Made by a program: the position numbers and the translations under genes. From Mesodorylaimus sp. YZB2_4 (Eukaryota; Nematoda; Enoplea; Dorylaimida; Dorylaimidae), in NCBI GenBank assembly GCA_030248295.1, contig JASANH010000908.1:496001-560000 (forward strand): 64,000 nucleotides of DNA. The letters run 5' to 3'. Positions 20,746-30,980 of the stretch are shown here, piece after piece; position 1 is the first letter of the stretch, and every line of letters begins with the position of its first letter. Under the pieces are notes generated by a model, which worked only from the letters and a program-made list of their open reading frames with translations, was not told where the DNA came from and did not search any database.

Positions 20746-22495
20746 CTAAATAAGCACCACCCTGATCTCATCGTCAGCCATCCAAGCGCGACGAAGGCGG
20801 CGACTGCACATTGGCCAAGGACAAGTAAACTCGTGCTTTTGAACTTGCCACGGTCGAAATTGATTTTGGGAAAAAAGCATTCATGAAAAGATTGATGATG
20901 GAAAGAGTAACCATGCCATTCCCACATCCATTCGAACTGCTGCCGATGCAGTTCTTTTTTTAATTCTATCCACTAGAAATATAGTATGCACATAGATATT
21001 CAAAATGTGCATCTTGACAGGTGTGCCAAGCGCACAGTTCGCTGCGCGATTAATTTCTCAAAATGCGCAAACTTTTTTCCATGCGCGGTGGCAACTAGAT
21101 CGTTTGGTCAAGTTCGAAAGAAGATGCGAAGGTACCTTGTGTATCGGCTGCCTTTCCACTGTATTATTTGTAATCGTGGCATTCAATCAAGCGTAGCTGA
21201 CATTTTTTAGGCACTTGTGTGTTCATACGCCCTGACTGAGGGCATCCACGTCGTTGAGAAACTGGAGCAGAAGCAATTCCAAATCGCCGCAGGCCTAACC
21301 GGGTGGTGCAAGGCATTGCCGAATATGCATGAGCCCAGATAGGGAGACACGTTCCTCGGTGGGATCTGGAGTCTAGAAATAACGTTTGTTTTTCAAAAAC
21401 GGTCATGCACTGAGAATATGGCCCAAGTTCAGAATCTCATTTTGCCTTTTTTCTCATGCAGAGATGTTCGTTTTGCGCACAAGACTGCCGGTGGTTAAGA
21501 AAGTAGAAATACAGCAGAAGTCAAAAACGCATTTCGCAAAAGACGAGAGAGATTCATGCAAGTCGAAAACGAGGTTAGCAATGTCACAGAACCACTAACC
21601 CTTTTCACGCGACCGGGCGGGCATCCACGACTATTTCTGTCATTACCACACTCTTTATTATGCACATATTTTCTGCCGTGATGAGTAGCAAATCACAAAT
21701 CTGTTTGTGCACGGCGAAAGGTCACAGTTCTTGAGTTGGCAGGCACTGTACGTGTGGCCAAGCAGAAGGTGGATACCGCAGGCACCCATACCAACCAGAT
21801 CAACCATCAAATATGGCCATGGTGCAGCCGTAGTGTCAAAGCAGGGAAGCTTCCATGTCCCCCATTTGTATCATTATCATGCAGACTTGACGTACAGTAT
21901 GTACTCCACTCTTTTTGCAGTAAAAAACCAAAAACTAGCTCTGTCTTTTGGTAACATGGACAACACTGTGACATAATTCTCTGCTTAGTAGGTCTGAGCG
22001 GCTAGGCTTCACTCCACTGAAGAGAATGAATTAGCGAAGCGAACAGTAGGCCCTGTTCTGCCTCGATTCACTCGACTAACTTCTTTTTTACCACGTCTAC
22101 ACTCACGTCAGCGATGGTAACAGTATCTCGCAGTTCTCGTTTTCAGTTTGCATCTGGCATTTACTGTCTCAAAAGGAAAACGTGTTTTTACTTTTTTTGA
22201 ATGGTATCTCAAAATTTGCTCTATCTATCGTTCTCACTGCGAACTTCTATTGACAGTTCAAGTGCGCGTGTGACTGACGAAGGGAAACGACAGGTTTGAT
22301 CAAGTATACATGTAATGGGACCATGTCCTGAGGAGTCTTGCCAGACTATCTGAACGACAAGCATCGACCAAGGAGCATTTGAAGCAGGGGCTCCCGGCTA
22401 TCGAAGGTACATTTCCATGAACAGTGCTCATACGATAGTCAAAGGCTAAACATTCATCAGCTACGGAAACTATGTGAACTCCCGTGAGCACCCGC
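20746..22495. other. Gene-poor stretch, nothing firm
   Basis: About 1.75 kb with only short overlapping frames. Missing exons of the doubtful gene to the left, or a downstream exon of the LRR gene to the right, could lie here but were not found. Confidence 0.35.
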
Positions 22496-23587
22496 CTATG
22501 GCCACACTACACGAGTATGCCATTCTATGACTACGAGTGGAATGCCTATCAAATATAAATTCCAGGGCCTCGTCGGCGTACCCGACTTGCACATGAGGGC
22601 AGCTGTGTCCGAAAAGCTGTCTTGCAGACTCCTGTCCATGACACGTATTCTGCACGAGTCGTCGGGGCCCAGTTGGCACATGATCACGGCCTTATCCTGG
22701 ACTGTGGGCGTTGTGCGTAGCCAGTCGATGAAATCCTTGCTTCGATTATCGCACACGAATGGATTCCGTTGCAGGCTGACCGCGTTGTTGGGCAGGGAGT
22801 CGGAGAATCGTGTGAAACGGGGATCTAACCGAGCGAAATAATTATCCGACAAGTCCAACTTCTTCAATCGCCTGTAACAAGCCAGGTCGGCGTGAAAGAA
22901 TCTGAACGAATTGCCCGTGAGGAGTAGGACTTCCAGATTGGGTACAGCACATCCCAGCCGTTCGGGTATTCGTTCTAACTCATTGTAGCTCATGTCAAGT
23001 AAACGTAATTTGTTCAATTTAGCTTTTTGTAACATTCGCCGAAACAAGTCCATTTGCTGCGTGGCATTGGGCATGGAACGAGGGAACGCTTTGCGCAGGC
23101 GAAGTTCTTGTAATTTGGGCACGGGCAGCAGCAAGTCCACATCGGACTCGTCGAAACGGATTTCGTTATGGGACAGATCTAATGAGATTAAGTTTGGCAT
23201 GCCCAAAAAAGCGCCTCCGTCAACTTGCAGGAAATAGTTGGCCGATAGATTCAAGATTTGTAATTGCTCGTACTCTCGGGCTCCCAAAATATGAGCCGGC
23301 AACTCGACGAAGTTGTTGCCGCAGAATGTTACCGAGACCACGTTCGGATAATCGTGCACGTGAAGGAACCAATCGGGCGATGTCATTTGAGAATTGACGC
23401 AATTCACGTGAGTCTCGTTGCATTGACACTGCGGGTAGGGGAAGTCTTTGCTGGCGCATTTATCCCGAGCCACCCATGGATCATCGTGCGTCCTCGGCGG
23501 GATGCGTTCTTCGAATCCCAAACACACTCTTAAATAGCACAATAGAAGAAGTTTCCACTCAAATGCGAATATGGTTTTAGACAGCAT
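22496..23587 (-). CDS. Secreted or membrane LRR protein, trophoblast-glycoprotein-like
   Basis: Single exon, 363 residues from the ATG at 23587; the frame upstream has no further ATG. N-terminal signal peptide (FEWKLLLLCYLRVCLGF), a Cys-rich N-cap (CASKDFPYPQCQCNETHVNC), leucine-rich repeats (LQILNLSANYF, LISLDLSHNEI, LRLLDMSYNEL, LEVLLLTGNSF, LKKLDLSDNYF) and a C-cap starting NPFVCDNRSKDFIDWLRTT. The C-cap and its spacing resemble TPBG/5T4 (Waif), a Wnt-pathway modulator at the cell surface. TPBG has a membrane segment and short tail after the cap; here the hydrophobic end (WNLYLIGIPLVVIEW) is short and the frame stops soon after, so the protein may be secreted or may continue by splicing into an exon not found. 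Confidence 0.7.
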   Translation of the reverse strand: MLSKTIFAFEWKLLLLCYLRVCLGFEERIPPRTHDDPWVARDKCASKDFPYPQCQCNETHVNCVNSQMTSPDWFLHVHDYPNVVSVTFCGNNFVELPAHILGAREYEQLQILNLSANYFLQVDGGAFLGMPNLISLDLSHNEIRFDESDVDLLLPVPKLQELRLRKAFPRSMPNATQQMDLFRRMLQKAKLNKLRLLDMSYNELERIPERLGCAVPNLEVLLLTGNSFRFFHADLACYRRLKKLDLSDNYFARLDPRFTRFSDSLPNNAVSLQRNPFVCDNRSKDFIDWLRTTPTVQDKAVIMCQLGPDDSCRIRVMDRSLQDSFSDTAALMCKSGTPTRPWNLYLIGIPLVVIEWHTRVVWP

Positions 23588-26500
23588 AATTTTGTTTCCG
23601 CCGTGCAAAGTGTTCAAATTTCGTCAATTTGGTTTTATGAAAGAGCGGCGAGGAAACAGTGGCTCCGTCAGTCATACAATCCGCGCCGATCGACACGAGG
23701 GTGGCTGCTTGGAGTGCATGGCGCAGCGAGCCTGGAATCGCTTTCAACAGTGAGAAAAGATAGCAAACAAGGTCAGCGCCGGTTTTAGCCGCGTGTGAGG
23801 AAAATTATCGACGAGCTGGTGGCCGACGGACGAGACCGAGTTGCTCGGAGCTAAGGCTCAGTCTGAGCCTTCAGACCAGTTCCTTCTACGGGCATCGTAT
23901 AAAGTATGGGCCGTGTTCGCTACTGGCCAATGAGAAGTAAAGCGCCATAGAGGCTTCGAATGAAACGGCGCAGTTGGGAGCAGGCTCAATTGAACCTCGG
24001 CCGTGTATCGGTTACTCTCTGCGCGTCTCATCGGCGCTTACCTAATGCCTCGCTCCCCGGACGGTGGACGCATCAATGAATCCAACACCCTCGGCCCGAT
24101 CACTCCCTCGACGAAGACAGCCCTCTTTGGCAGCTTTTTAAAAACGGCTCAACTCGTCACTGTCCGGGCGTTGACATTCGGCTTTCTTCAGTCGCCAGCC
24201 GACGTCAATGCAACGCTAATTATACGCTGGCACTGCCCGAGAGCCGATCGATCTTTCTTCTCCCGCTGATGGACACACCGGCCGCCCCCTCGCGCCCGCC
24301 TCGCCCACAGACGATTAGTCAAATTAGCTTCCGCCAAAAATCGCTTCCGCCAAGGAACCACGGCTATCATCTCGACGTGCGCACTCGGTTCCTTAAAGCC
24401 CCCTTCTCTCTTCCGAATTAGGAATCCATCCATAGGCTGGGATAGGACAGCTGCTGGAGGAGGCAACCTAAAATATCGACCTCGAAAATAAGCTAGGGTC
24501 AAGCTAGCACGAAGGCGAATAGACCTAATCGATTTAGACGTTATAAAAATAATGAAAGCCGTCTGAAACCACCTGCCATTCTGTGTATTCAAAGGTTTTA
24601 TTTGGTCGTCTCCTCCGTGCCAGCCCGTTGACGCAAGATTGATTTTTGCCTCGGATAGTGCCTCTAGTTGTCTAAACCGACGTGCACGTTTTTACGGATC
24701 GTGAAAAAAGCACTCATTTAGACTCGCTTTGCTCCCACTGAGAACGTATCCATTAGCTCTATCCTAAAGCCTCCAGTCTAACGGCGATGTCGAAAACGAG
24801 CTCGGGCGAGCACTAACCGTTCGCAGTAAAAAGTTTTCTTTTTTCAAGCCCTCGCCATCCGGCAATATTGTCACGCACATAACGTCATTGTTGCTCAAAG
24901 AAAACCAGACTAAACCGTCCTCGAATATCTAAGACCTTTGTGCATAGGTGCTTTCGAAAAAGTTCGACAACTTTATTTTCCTCCTAGCCTATCTTTAGAC
25001 CAGCTCCGTTTCATCATTCTTCTCATCCCAGCAGATAATATGTCATGGTCCTCCCGGATGGGTACACCTATGCAAAAAATATGAAACAAGGCCCGGGGCG
25101 GGTATTCGAAGTCGCTTTTTCATAATTCATACATCCATCGATTTGGTGTTTTCTAGAAGAGGCATTCAGTCTCTAACACGAGTTCTTTTGAAGAATGCTG
25201 TCTATTGGAGTATTGGATGGCCTAAGAGAGCACAGTATTCATAGCTCAATCTAACATAGAACATAGCTCAACCCTTCCGATTGCCGGATGTGTATCATAC
25301 TATACCAATTAGAGACAGCCCGCCACTTTGGCTGTAGGGACATCCATCTGCAGCCCTCATGCTTCCATAACCACAGTCTCGAAGCCACACACCAGTGATC
25401 CGCTAGTAAAATTGTAGCGTGCTCTGTTTGTTTATTCTATTGGCCGCCTTTGGTCTTATCTTCCACTAACACTGTCCACACACAATTGCAAACATGGAAA
25501 CTGATAGTGTTGTACCAAAGCCTCCTGTAACAACAACGCTGGGCCGAAGCGCCTGCCGGCAAAACATGACAATCAAAGCAGGTAGCCGACCAGACTTACT
25601 CCCGCCAGCCTATTTGCCAAATACATTCTCCTTATCGCCTAGCTTCGGCACCAGTTTATGACTTTTTGAGTTCAGGGACCACCTACATCGTGCTCCCATT
25701 TCTCCAGTGAGCCATGTCAATCTTATTTCGATACGATCTGTCAAATGTCAGTCCTCTCGAGCCCTTCTCTCTTATGCTGTGATGTCTATCTTGATTCGGA
25801 GAAGAGAGGTCTACTGCCTATCCGTACTCACTGCTACGGGCTCTGTGGTGCTTCTCCGCACCGATGCAATTTAGGCTAGATTTTTAATAACACAGTAAAG
25901 CAGGCTTTTGTATAACTTGTTTTCTTTGAGAATATAGACGCCCTCCACGTTACCGCATAGGCCGCGTGTTCATTCCCAAAGAAAACAGATAGTACCCAAG
26001 TAATAAAAAGCCATTCTTTACGAAGCTAGCAGGATATTGTGTTCTAGAAAATTCGGGGGGGGGGGGGGGGGCACGGGGACAACGTTATGGCCCAAGCATC
26101 CCATTAAGGATCTGCATCTTTTGATTGGAAAAACAAGTTGAAAAGGGCAGGGTTGATGGTGTACTGTAGAAGGTGCAGGCGCTTGTTATATCGGGTGCGA
26201 GTGGCGTTTATATTCGATCAAAACCTATCGAAAGCATCCAAGAAATTTGTTCGATTTAAAGAAGCACGTGAAACCAAAAAGCACGGATATTGTCATTGAT
26301 TCAGTATATCGGAGAGATGTGTTTTTTAAATAATATAATTTTCTATGGCACACCCGATACAATACTCGAACAGTAAGCCAGTTTCTTTTCGTGGTAAAGT
26401 ACTCGCATACATCAATACCTACTGGAATATTTGAATTTCCCGCCATTGATTTTCAACATATGGTGTGCGCTCCACTTACTTCATGTCGAAGTTGCACAAC

Positions 26501-27300
26501 AGTGTTTATGCAAATGTAAAGTAAGGTAAGTAGGTAGCTATGTCGTAGTTTGTCGTCATTCCGTGCGTGGGCGCGGCTTTGATCCGTTTTCGTGTCTTTT
26601 GATCCCCGTCGATTCTTCTAGCAGCAGTTTCCATTTTATGCGTTGGCGTACGGTCGAGTCAGAGTTTTATTTTTCAATGAGAACTGATAACTGGGTGAGC
26701 CGACAGTAACTTTCGGGTTTATGATGTCATCCCGTGCGTGCTCTAAGCTTGTCTTTCCGCTCCACAAAATTGGATTGCCCTTGTACAAACGCAAGTGTTC
26801 TGGTTTAGCAAACTGAAGAGACACGTCTGTCCTGATTCGATAGCTCTCTCGTATGTCTTTGAAATCTTGGTTTTTTTAGGTGCCAAAGAGGCAGACCAGC
26901 GTCCGTCGAATTATAAGCTGTGTGATGGTGTGCGGCGTTTTCCCATTGAGCAGGTTCGGCGGCGAAATTTGTGCTGCACAGCACTGCGGCAACTAATCGT
27001 CAGACTTCGATTAGGATCATCTTTACATATAAAAAAAGTCAGGTACGGTTTATGGGGACTCCTTGCGCCGATAAAAGTGGCGGTTTTATTCGTCGGGCAT
27101 AATTACGCTGCTCCACGTGCCTTTGCAGGTCTGCTCATTAGGCCTAGGGGTCATTAGAGACTAAGACTTCCGTTACTGTTGACCGGTATTTAGGTGAATC
27201 CCGTGGACTTTTCTCTGTGCGCTGCGTACAAGAACAGTTCATATCCGTTTAAGTGTTTTTTGACCATCGTTTGCCTTAAAACTGGTCCGTTTCGTTTTTC
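23588..27300. other. Long gene-poor stretch
   Basis: About 3.7 kb with no supported gene. It holds a poly-G run near 26057-26072 and many short frames on both strands. The right end is probably promoter and 5' leader of the PTP4A gene. Confidence 0.45.
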
Positions 27301-27356
27301 AGATCTGCTTCAAAGTAATATATTTCAATCTTTGTCATTTGACTCAATTGTTCAAA

Positions 27357-28365
27357 ATGGGTTCTTCGGCTCGAGACCGTGCTCCTTCTCCAGTCAATTA
27401 TTACAAGCCAGCGCCAGCTGAGATTGCTTTCGGCGATATGCGTTTTTTGATAACGGATCGCCCATCTGATTACACCATGCTCCAGTTCATGGAGGTAAGT
27501 TTCAAAGAAGCGCGACTAATTTAAGGGTCACGAGGGATCTGATTCGAATTACGGTTGTTTGAAAAATTGGCCATTGCTTTAAAGTATCGTCTTTTTATGA
27601 CATGCGCACGTGCATAAATCCTTTTTTTTAGGAGCTTAAGAAACATAAGTGTCTGGACGTCGTACGTGTTTGCGAGCCAAGTTACAAAACGGATATTTTG
27701 GAAAAAGAAGGCGTCAGTGTTATGGTTAGTTTTTTGTTTCTGTCTACATTCAGGACGTAACTGTATTCTTTTATTTATTTAGGATTGGGAATTCCCTGAC
27801 GGCTCGCCTCCGCCGAAAGAAGTACGAGATAAGTGGATTCAGCTCGTGAAAAATCGCTTTTCGACGAATCCAGGTTCCTGTATCGCCGTTCATTGCGTAG
27901 CCGGTTTGGGCAGGTAAGCAACAGCTCACTGTGTAAATAGCAGCCAATATAAGATCGTTAATGCTCAACAGTTTGTTTTAATTTTATTTTCTTAGGGCCC
28001 CTGTACTCGTTGCATTAGCTCTGATGGAAGCGGGAATGAAATACGAAGATGCCGTGGAACTGATCCGCCTGTAAGTATCAAGTTTTGAAGTAGCCGTTTG
28101 AGAGCGGACTGTTAATCTGGTTTCGAAAGGAGTGCTTTGCTTGGTTTAAAAAATCCTTGAGGAAATAAACATGCCTTCTACCAAATATCTTGGTCTCGGG
28201 TCCCACAAGTAGAATACTTATACTGTACGGTTTTTTTATTTTTAAAGGCATCGCCGCGGCGCTATTAATCAAAAACAGCTAAATTACTTGGAGAAGTATA
28301 AATCAAACGGTGAATTAAAAAATCTCAAGAATGGAAAGCGGGACAAGGATTGCGTTGTCATGTAA
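27357..28365 (+). CDS. PTP4A: PRL-type protein tyrosine phosphatase
   Basis: Five exons: 27357-27494, 27632-27724, 27783-27913, 27996-28070 and 28248-28365, phases agreeing, 184 residues. PRL phosphatases act at the plasma membrane and endosomes and bind CNNM magnesium transporters. Visible: general-acid loop with Asp83 (WEFPDG), the P-loop [10 protein letters not shown] with Cys115 and Arg121 (Ala after the arginine is the PRL hallmark), a basic stretch KNGKRDK, and a C-terminal CVVM farnesylation box (Cys181). The N-terminus is some ten residues longer than in vertebrate PRLs. TTTTTCAG at 27295-27302, 54 bases before the ATG, could be a trans-splice acceptor or end a leader intron. Confidence 0.95.
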
Positions 28366-29121
28366 TTGTCCGACTCGATTTGCGATTGATTATTATATAT
28401 ACTCTAGGTATTTTTTTGACTAACCTTTGTTTCAACTGACGATGAGTCTGCCATGATTGATTGATTCGGCTTACTTGTGGCCGTCTTTTTGTAAATAAGG
28501 TACTGTGTTTAAGGGTATAGGCAGGTTTGATAGGCGAAGAGGGTTTATTGTCCGAGGTCTTTCTTGTCAATGAATCAGTTTCAGCTGCGTTGGTAGGATT
28601 CTCACTCTAGGCACTTTGTACATTGATCATCAACTCTGGGGAGTTGTATTTGCCTTTGTTCTAAGCTTGGCGGAGTCGGTGCTGAAGCGAAATACGTCTG
28701 TGTGTGGTTTCGGTGGTATGCGCTTTGCCGTGTTTTTGTCATGATGAAAGGAGAGAGGATTTGGGAAGTATTTCTTTTTTTGATGTGATGTGTTTCTGAT
28801 CATTTTTATGTGATTAGACCACTGACGCGACCACGAATGGACAGCTCTTATTCGTAAGATTGATATTGCCTGACTTAATCGGCTGCGTATCATCAGTGTT
28901 TTAGATCTGCTCTTGCCTAATTGTTCGCTTCCTGATGTACGACTAGTCGTTTCGTGTTATCGCAATCGTATTCTCGTGAGTGCCGTACGTCATTAGTTGA
29001 AATAAAATTGTGCAGTCGGGTTTTGAAGGGCGAGGTGAGAGCAGGGACGTTGATCGTCTTGCTACCTGTTTCAGTCGTCGATGGACGGGCTAAAAGCTGT
29101 GTTTTAGGTGAATCTATCGCG
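28366..29121. other. Intergenic: PTP4A 3' region and TRNAU1AP leader
   Basis: About 750 bases between two same-strand genes. No further coding exon seen. A TGTTTTAG splice-acceptor-like site at 29100-29107 ends 14 bases before the next ATG. Confidence 0.4.
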
Positions 29122-30800
29122 ATGAATCCACGTGATCGTATGCTGTGGATGGGCGACCTGGAGCAGTACATGGACGGCACTTTCATCGCCGATGCGTTCA
29201 AGAAGATGGGCGAGAAGGTGGTATCGGTTCGAGTCATATTTGATAAGTACAGTGGCAAGGAGGCGGGTTATTGTTTTGTGGAGATGGAGGATGCGAATTC
29301 TGCTCGTCGATCCATGTTGGATTTGAATGGCAAGATCATTCCTAATAGCAAGCCCCCTATCAAATTCAATCTCAGTTTTGCCAATAATCCATCGGCTGGA
29401 GCGACGGAGTACAATTTGTTCGTAAATAACTTGCCTGAGGACATCGGAGATGCCGAACTGTATCAGTTGTTTGGAAGGAAGTGAGTGACGTCATCATTGC
29501 GCAGGGGCGGGAGACTCCCTGCCGCCTGGGTGGACTGGGTTTGATTGTAAGCCGACAGAGAACGCCATGCTTTCGGGTCTGGCGTGAATCGAGGGCGGCC
29601 TCACGGATACACATAATAGATGAATTGACGGTCAATTACAGAAAACGGCCCAAAAGTCGATCTGGATTTGTAGAGGCCGTACTGGAACTCTTGTCGTTAG
29701 AGGGACGGGCGTGGACCTTCGCTTGTTGGCGGTGCGGGAGCGTCTATTGAAGCCGCACCGATCGGCTCATGGTTAAATGTGCTGCTAATGATACTATTCA
29801 GGGTTCACCGTCCTCGGAAAACCTTGACACCTTGGATTATCCTTGAATTGTTCGCGGAAAAGCCGAAGAACCTTGAATTGCGGAAACTACTGAACTATGA
29901 GCGGAGCGGACTGATGCAGGTTGATTTTCGGGGGATTTTCCAGATATTCAGATCGACCATACTGCCCGACCTTACCTTACATTTTAAAATTCTCTACTCA
30001 TTGTGGGACCGTATGTTAATCATTTCAGCGAAAATTAACCTTTGTCTCAGGTCATTAGCACCCTGTAAACTGAGTGACGATGATGACTTCCTGGACGGTT
30101 CGCCTAACACGGTGGTAAAAATTGCTGCCGGATTCAAACTCACGATCTTGTCTTGAAATTGTTCTCCAGGAGGCCCACCCCCCGCAGCTAAATCCTTCCT
30201 TAGCAGAGAAGGCTCGCACTATCCTTGCGGCCAGTAACCTATTGTCGTTTCAGATATCTGTCTTGTCGGGGCGCCAAGGTGTATCGCAATGCGGATGGCG
30301 GCAGTCGAGGCATGGGCTTTGTACGTTTCGCCGACGAGACGGATCAGCAGAAAGCCTTAGTTGAGATGAATCGATATTTGGTTCACGGTCGCCCGATGCA
30401 TCTCAAGTTGGCACCAGTGCGAGTGAAACCACCCAAATTCGGTCGAGGAGGCGGCGGGGCTGCTGCTGCCTACGATCCGTCCACCTACTATCCCCAGTAT
30501 CAGGACTATTACAATAGCGCGCAGTGGCAAATGTACGACATTCAAGGAGGCCCTGGTCCTCGAGGATTCCCTGCACCCGCCCAGACTGGCCCTCCCGCTC
30601 GAATGGCCCCCAATGCCCCAGTGGCTCCAATGAGTGACCCCGATTTGGAACTGTACGACGATCAGCGTACAGTGTTTCAACAGAACATGGATTTCGTGGA
30701 GGAAAGTGAAGAGCCCTATAGGGCTATGGAAGAGTCGCGGTGGTTCCCCATGATTTATTCGGCTAGCACCACCTTGGATGATCTCTTTGGATCATTGTAA
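29122..30800 (+). CDS. TRNAU1AP: tRNA-Sec-associated protein 1 (SECp43), two RRMs
   Basis: Two exons, 29122-29480 and 30254-30800, phase 2, 301 residues. SECp43 binds selenocysteine tRNA and helps its methylation and selenoprotein synthesis. RRM1 has RNP2 LWMGDL and RNP1 AGYCFVEM; RRM2 has RNP2 LFVNNL and RNP1 RGMGFVRF. The exon join falls inside RRM2, restoring YQLFGRK-YLSCRGAKVY, which matches the human order. A Tyr/Gln-rich segment (YYPQYQDYY) and the acidic C-terminal signature VEESEEPYRAMEESRW correspond to the human C-terminus. The ATG lies 14 bases after a TTTTAG acceptor, a likely trans-splice site. The 773-base intron has no gene. Confidence 0.9.
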
Positions 30801-30980
30801 TTGTTAGGAGTGATTTCTCGATCAGTTTTGCTCGGCATTATGTGCTTCTTTATTGCTTTACTCACATTTGTTCTGGGGGCCGTTTCATAATGACGAAGCA
30901 GTGGCTACTGAGAAAACGATCAGTTCTTTCATTGTTAGTGCCTTCACCAGGGAGCAGTTCATCATCAAGAGAAGTGCCGA

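Noticed and set aside
24003..24592. Overlapping frames on both strands (88 and 134 codons)
   Set aside because: No start context, motif, splice partner or repeat; composition looks like chance.
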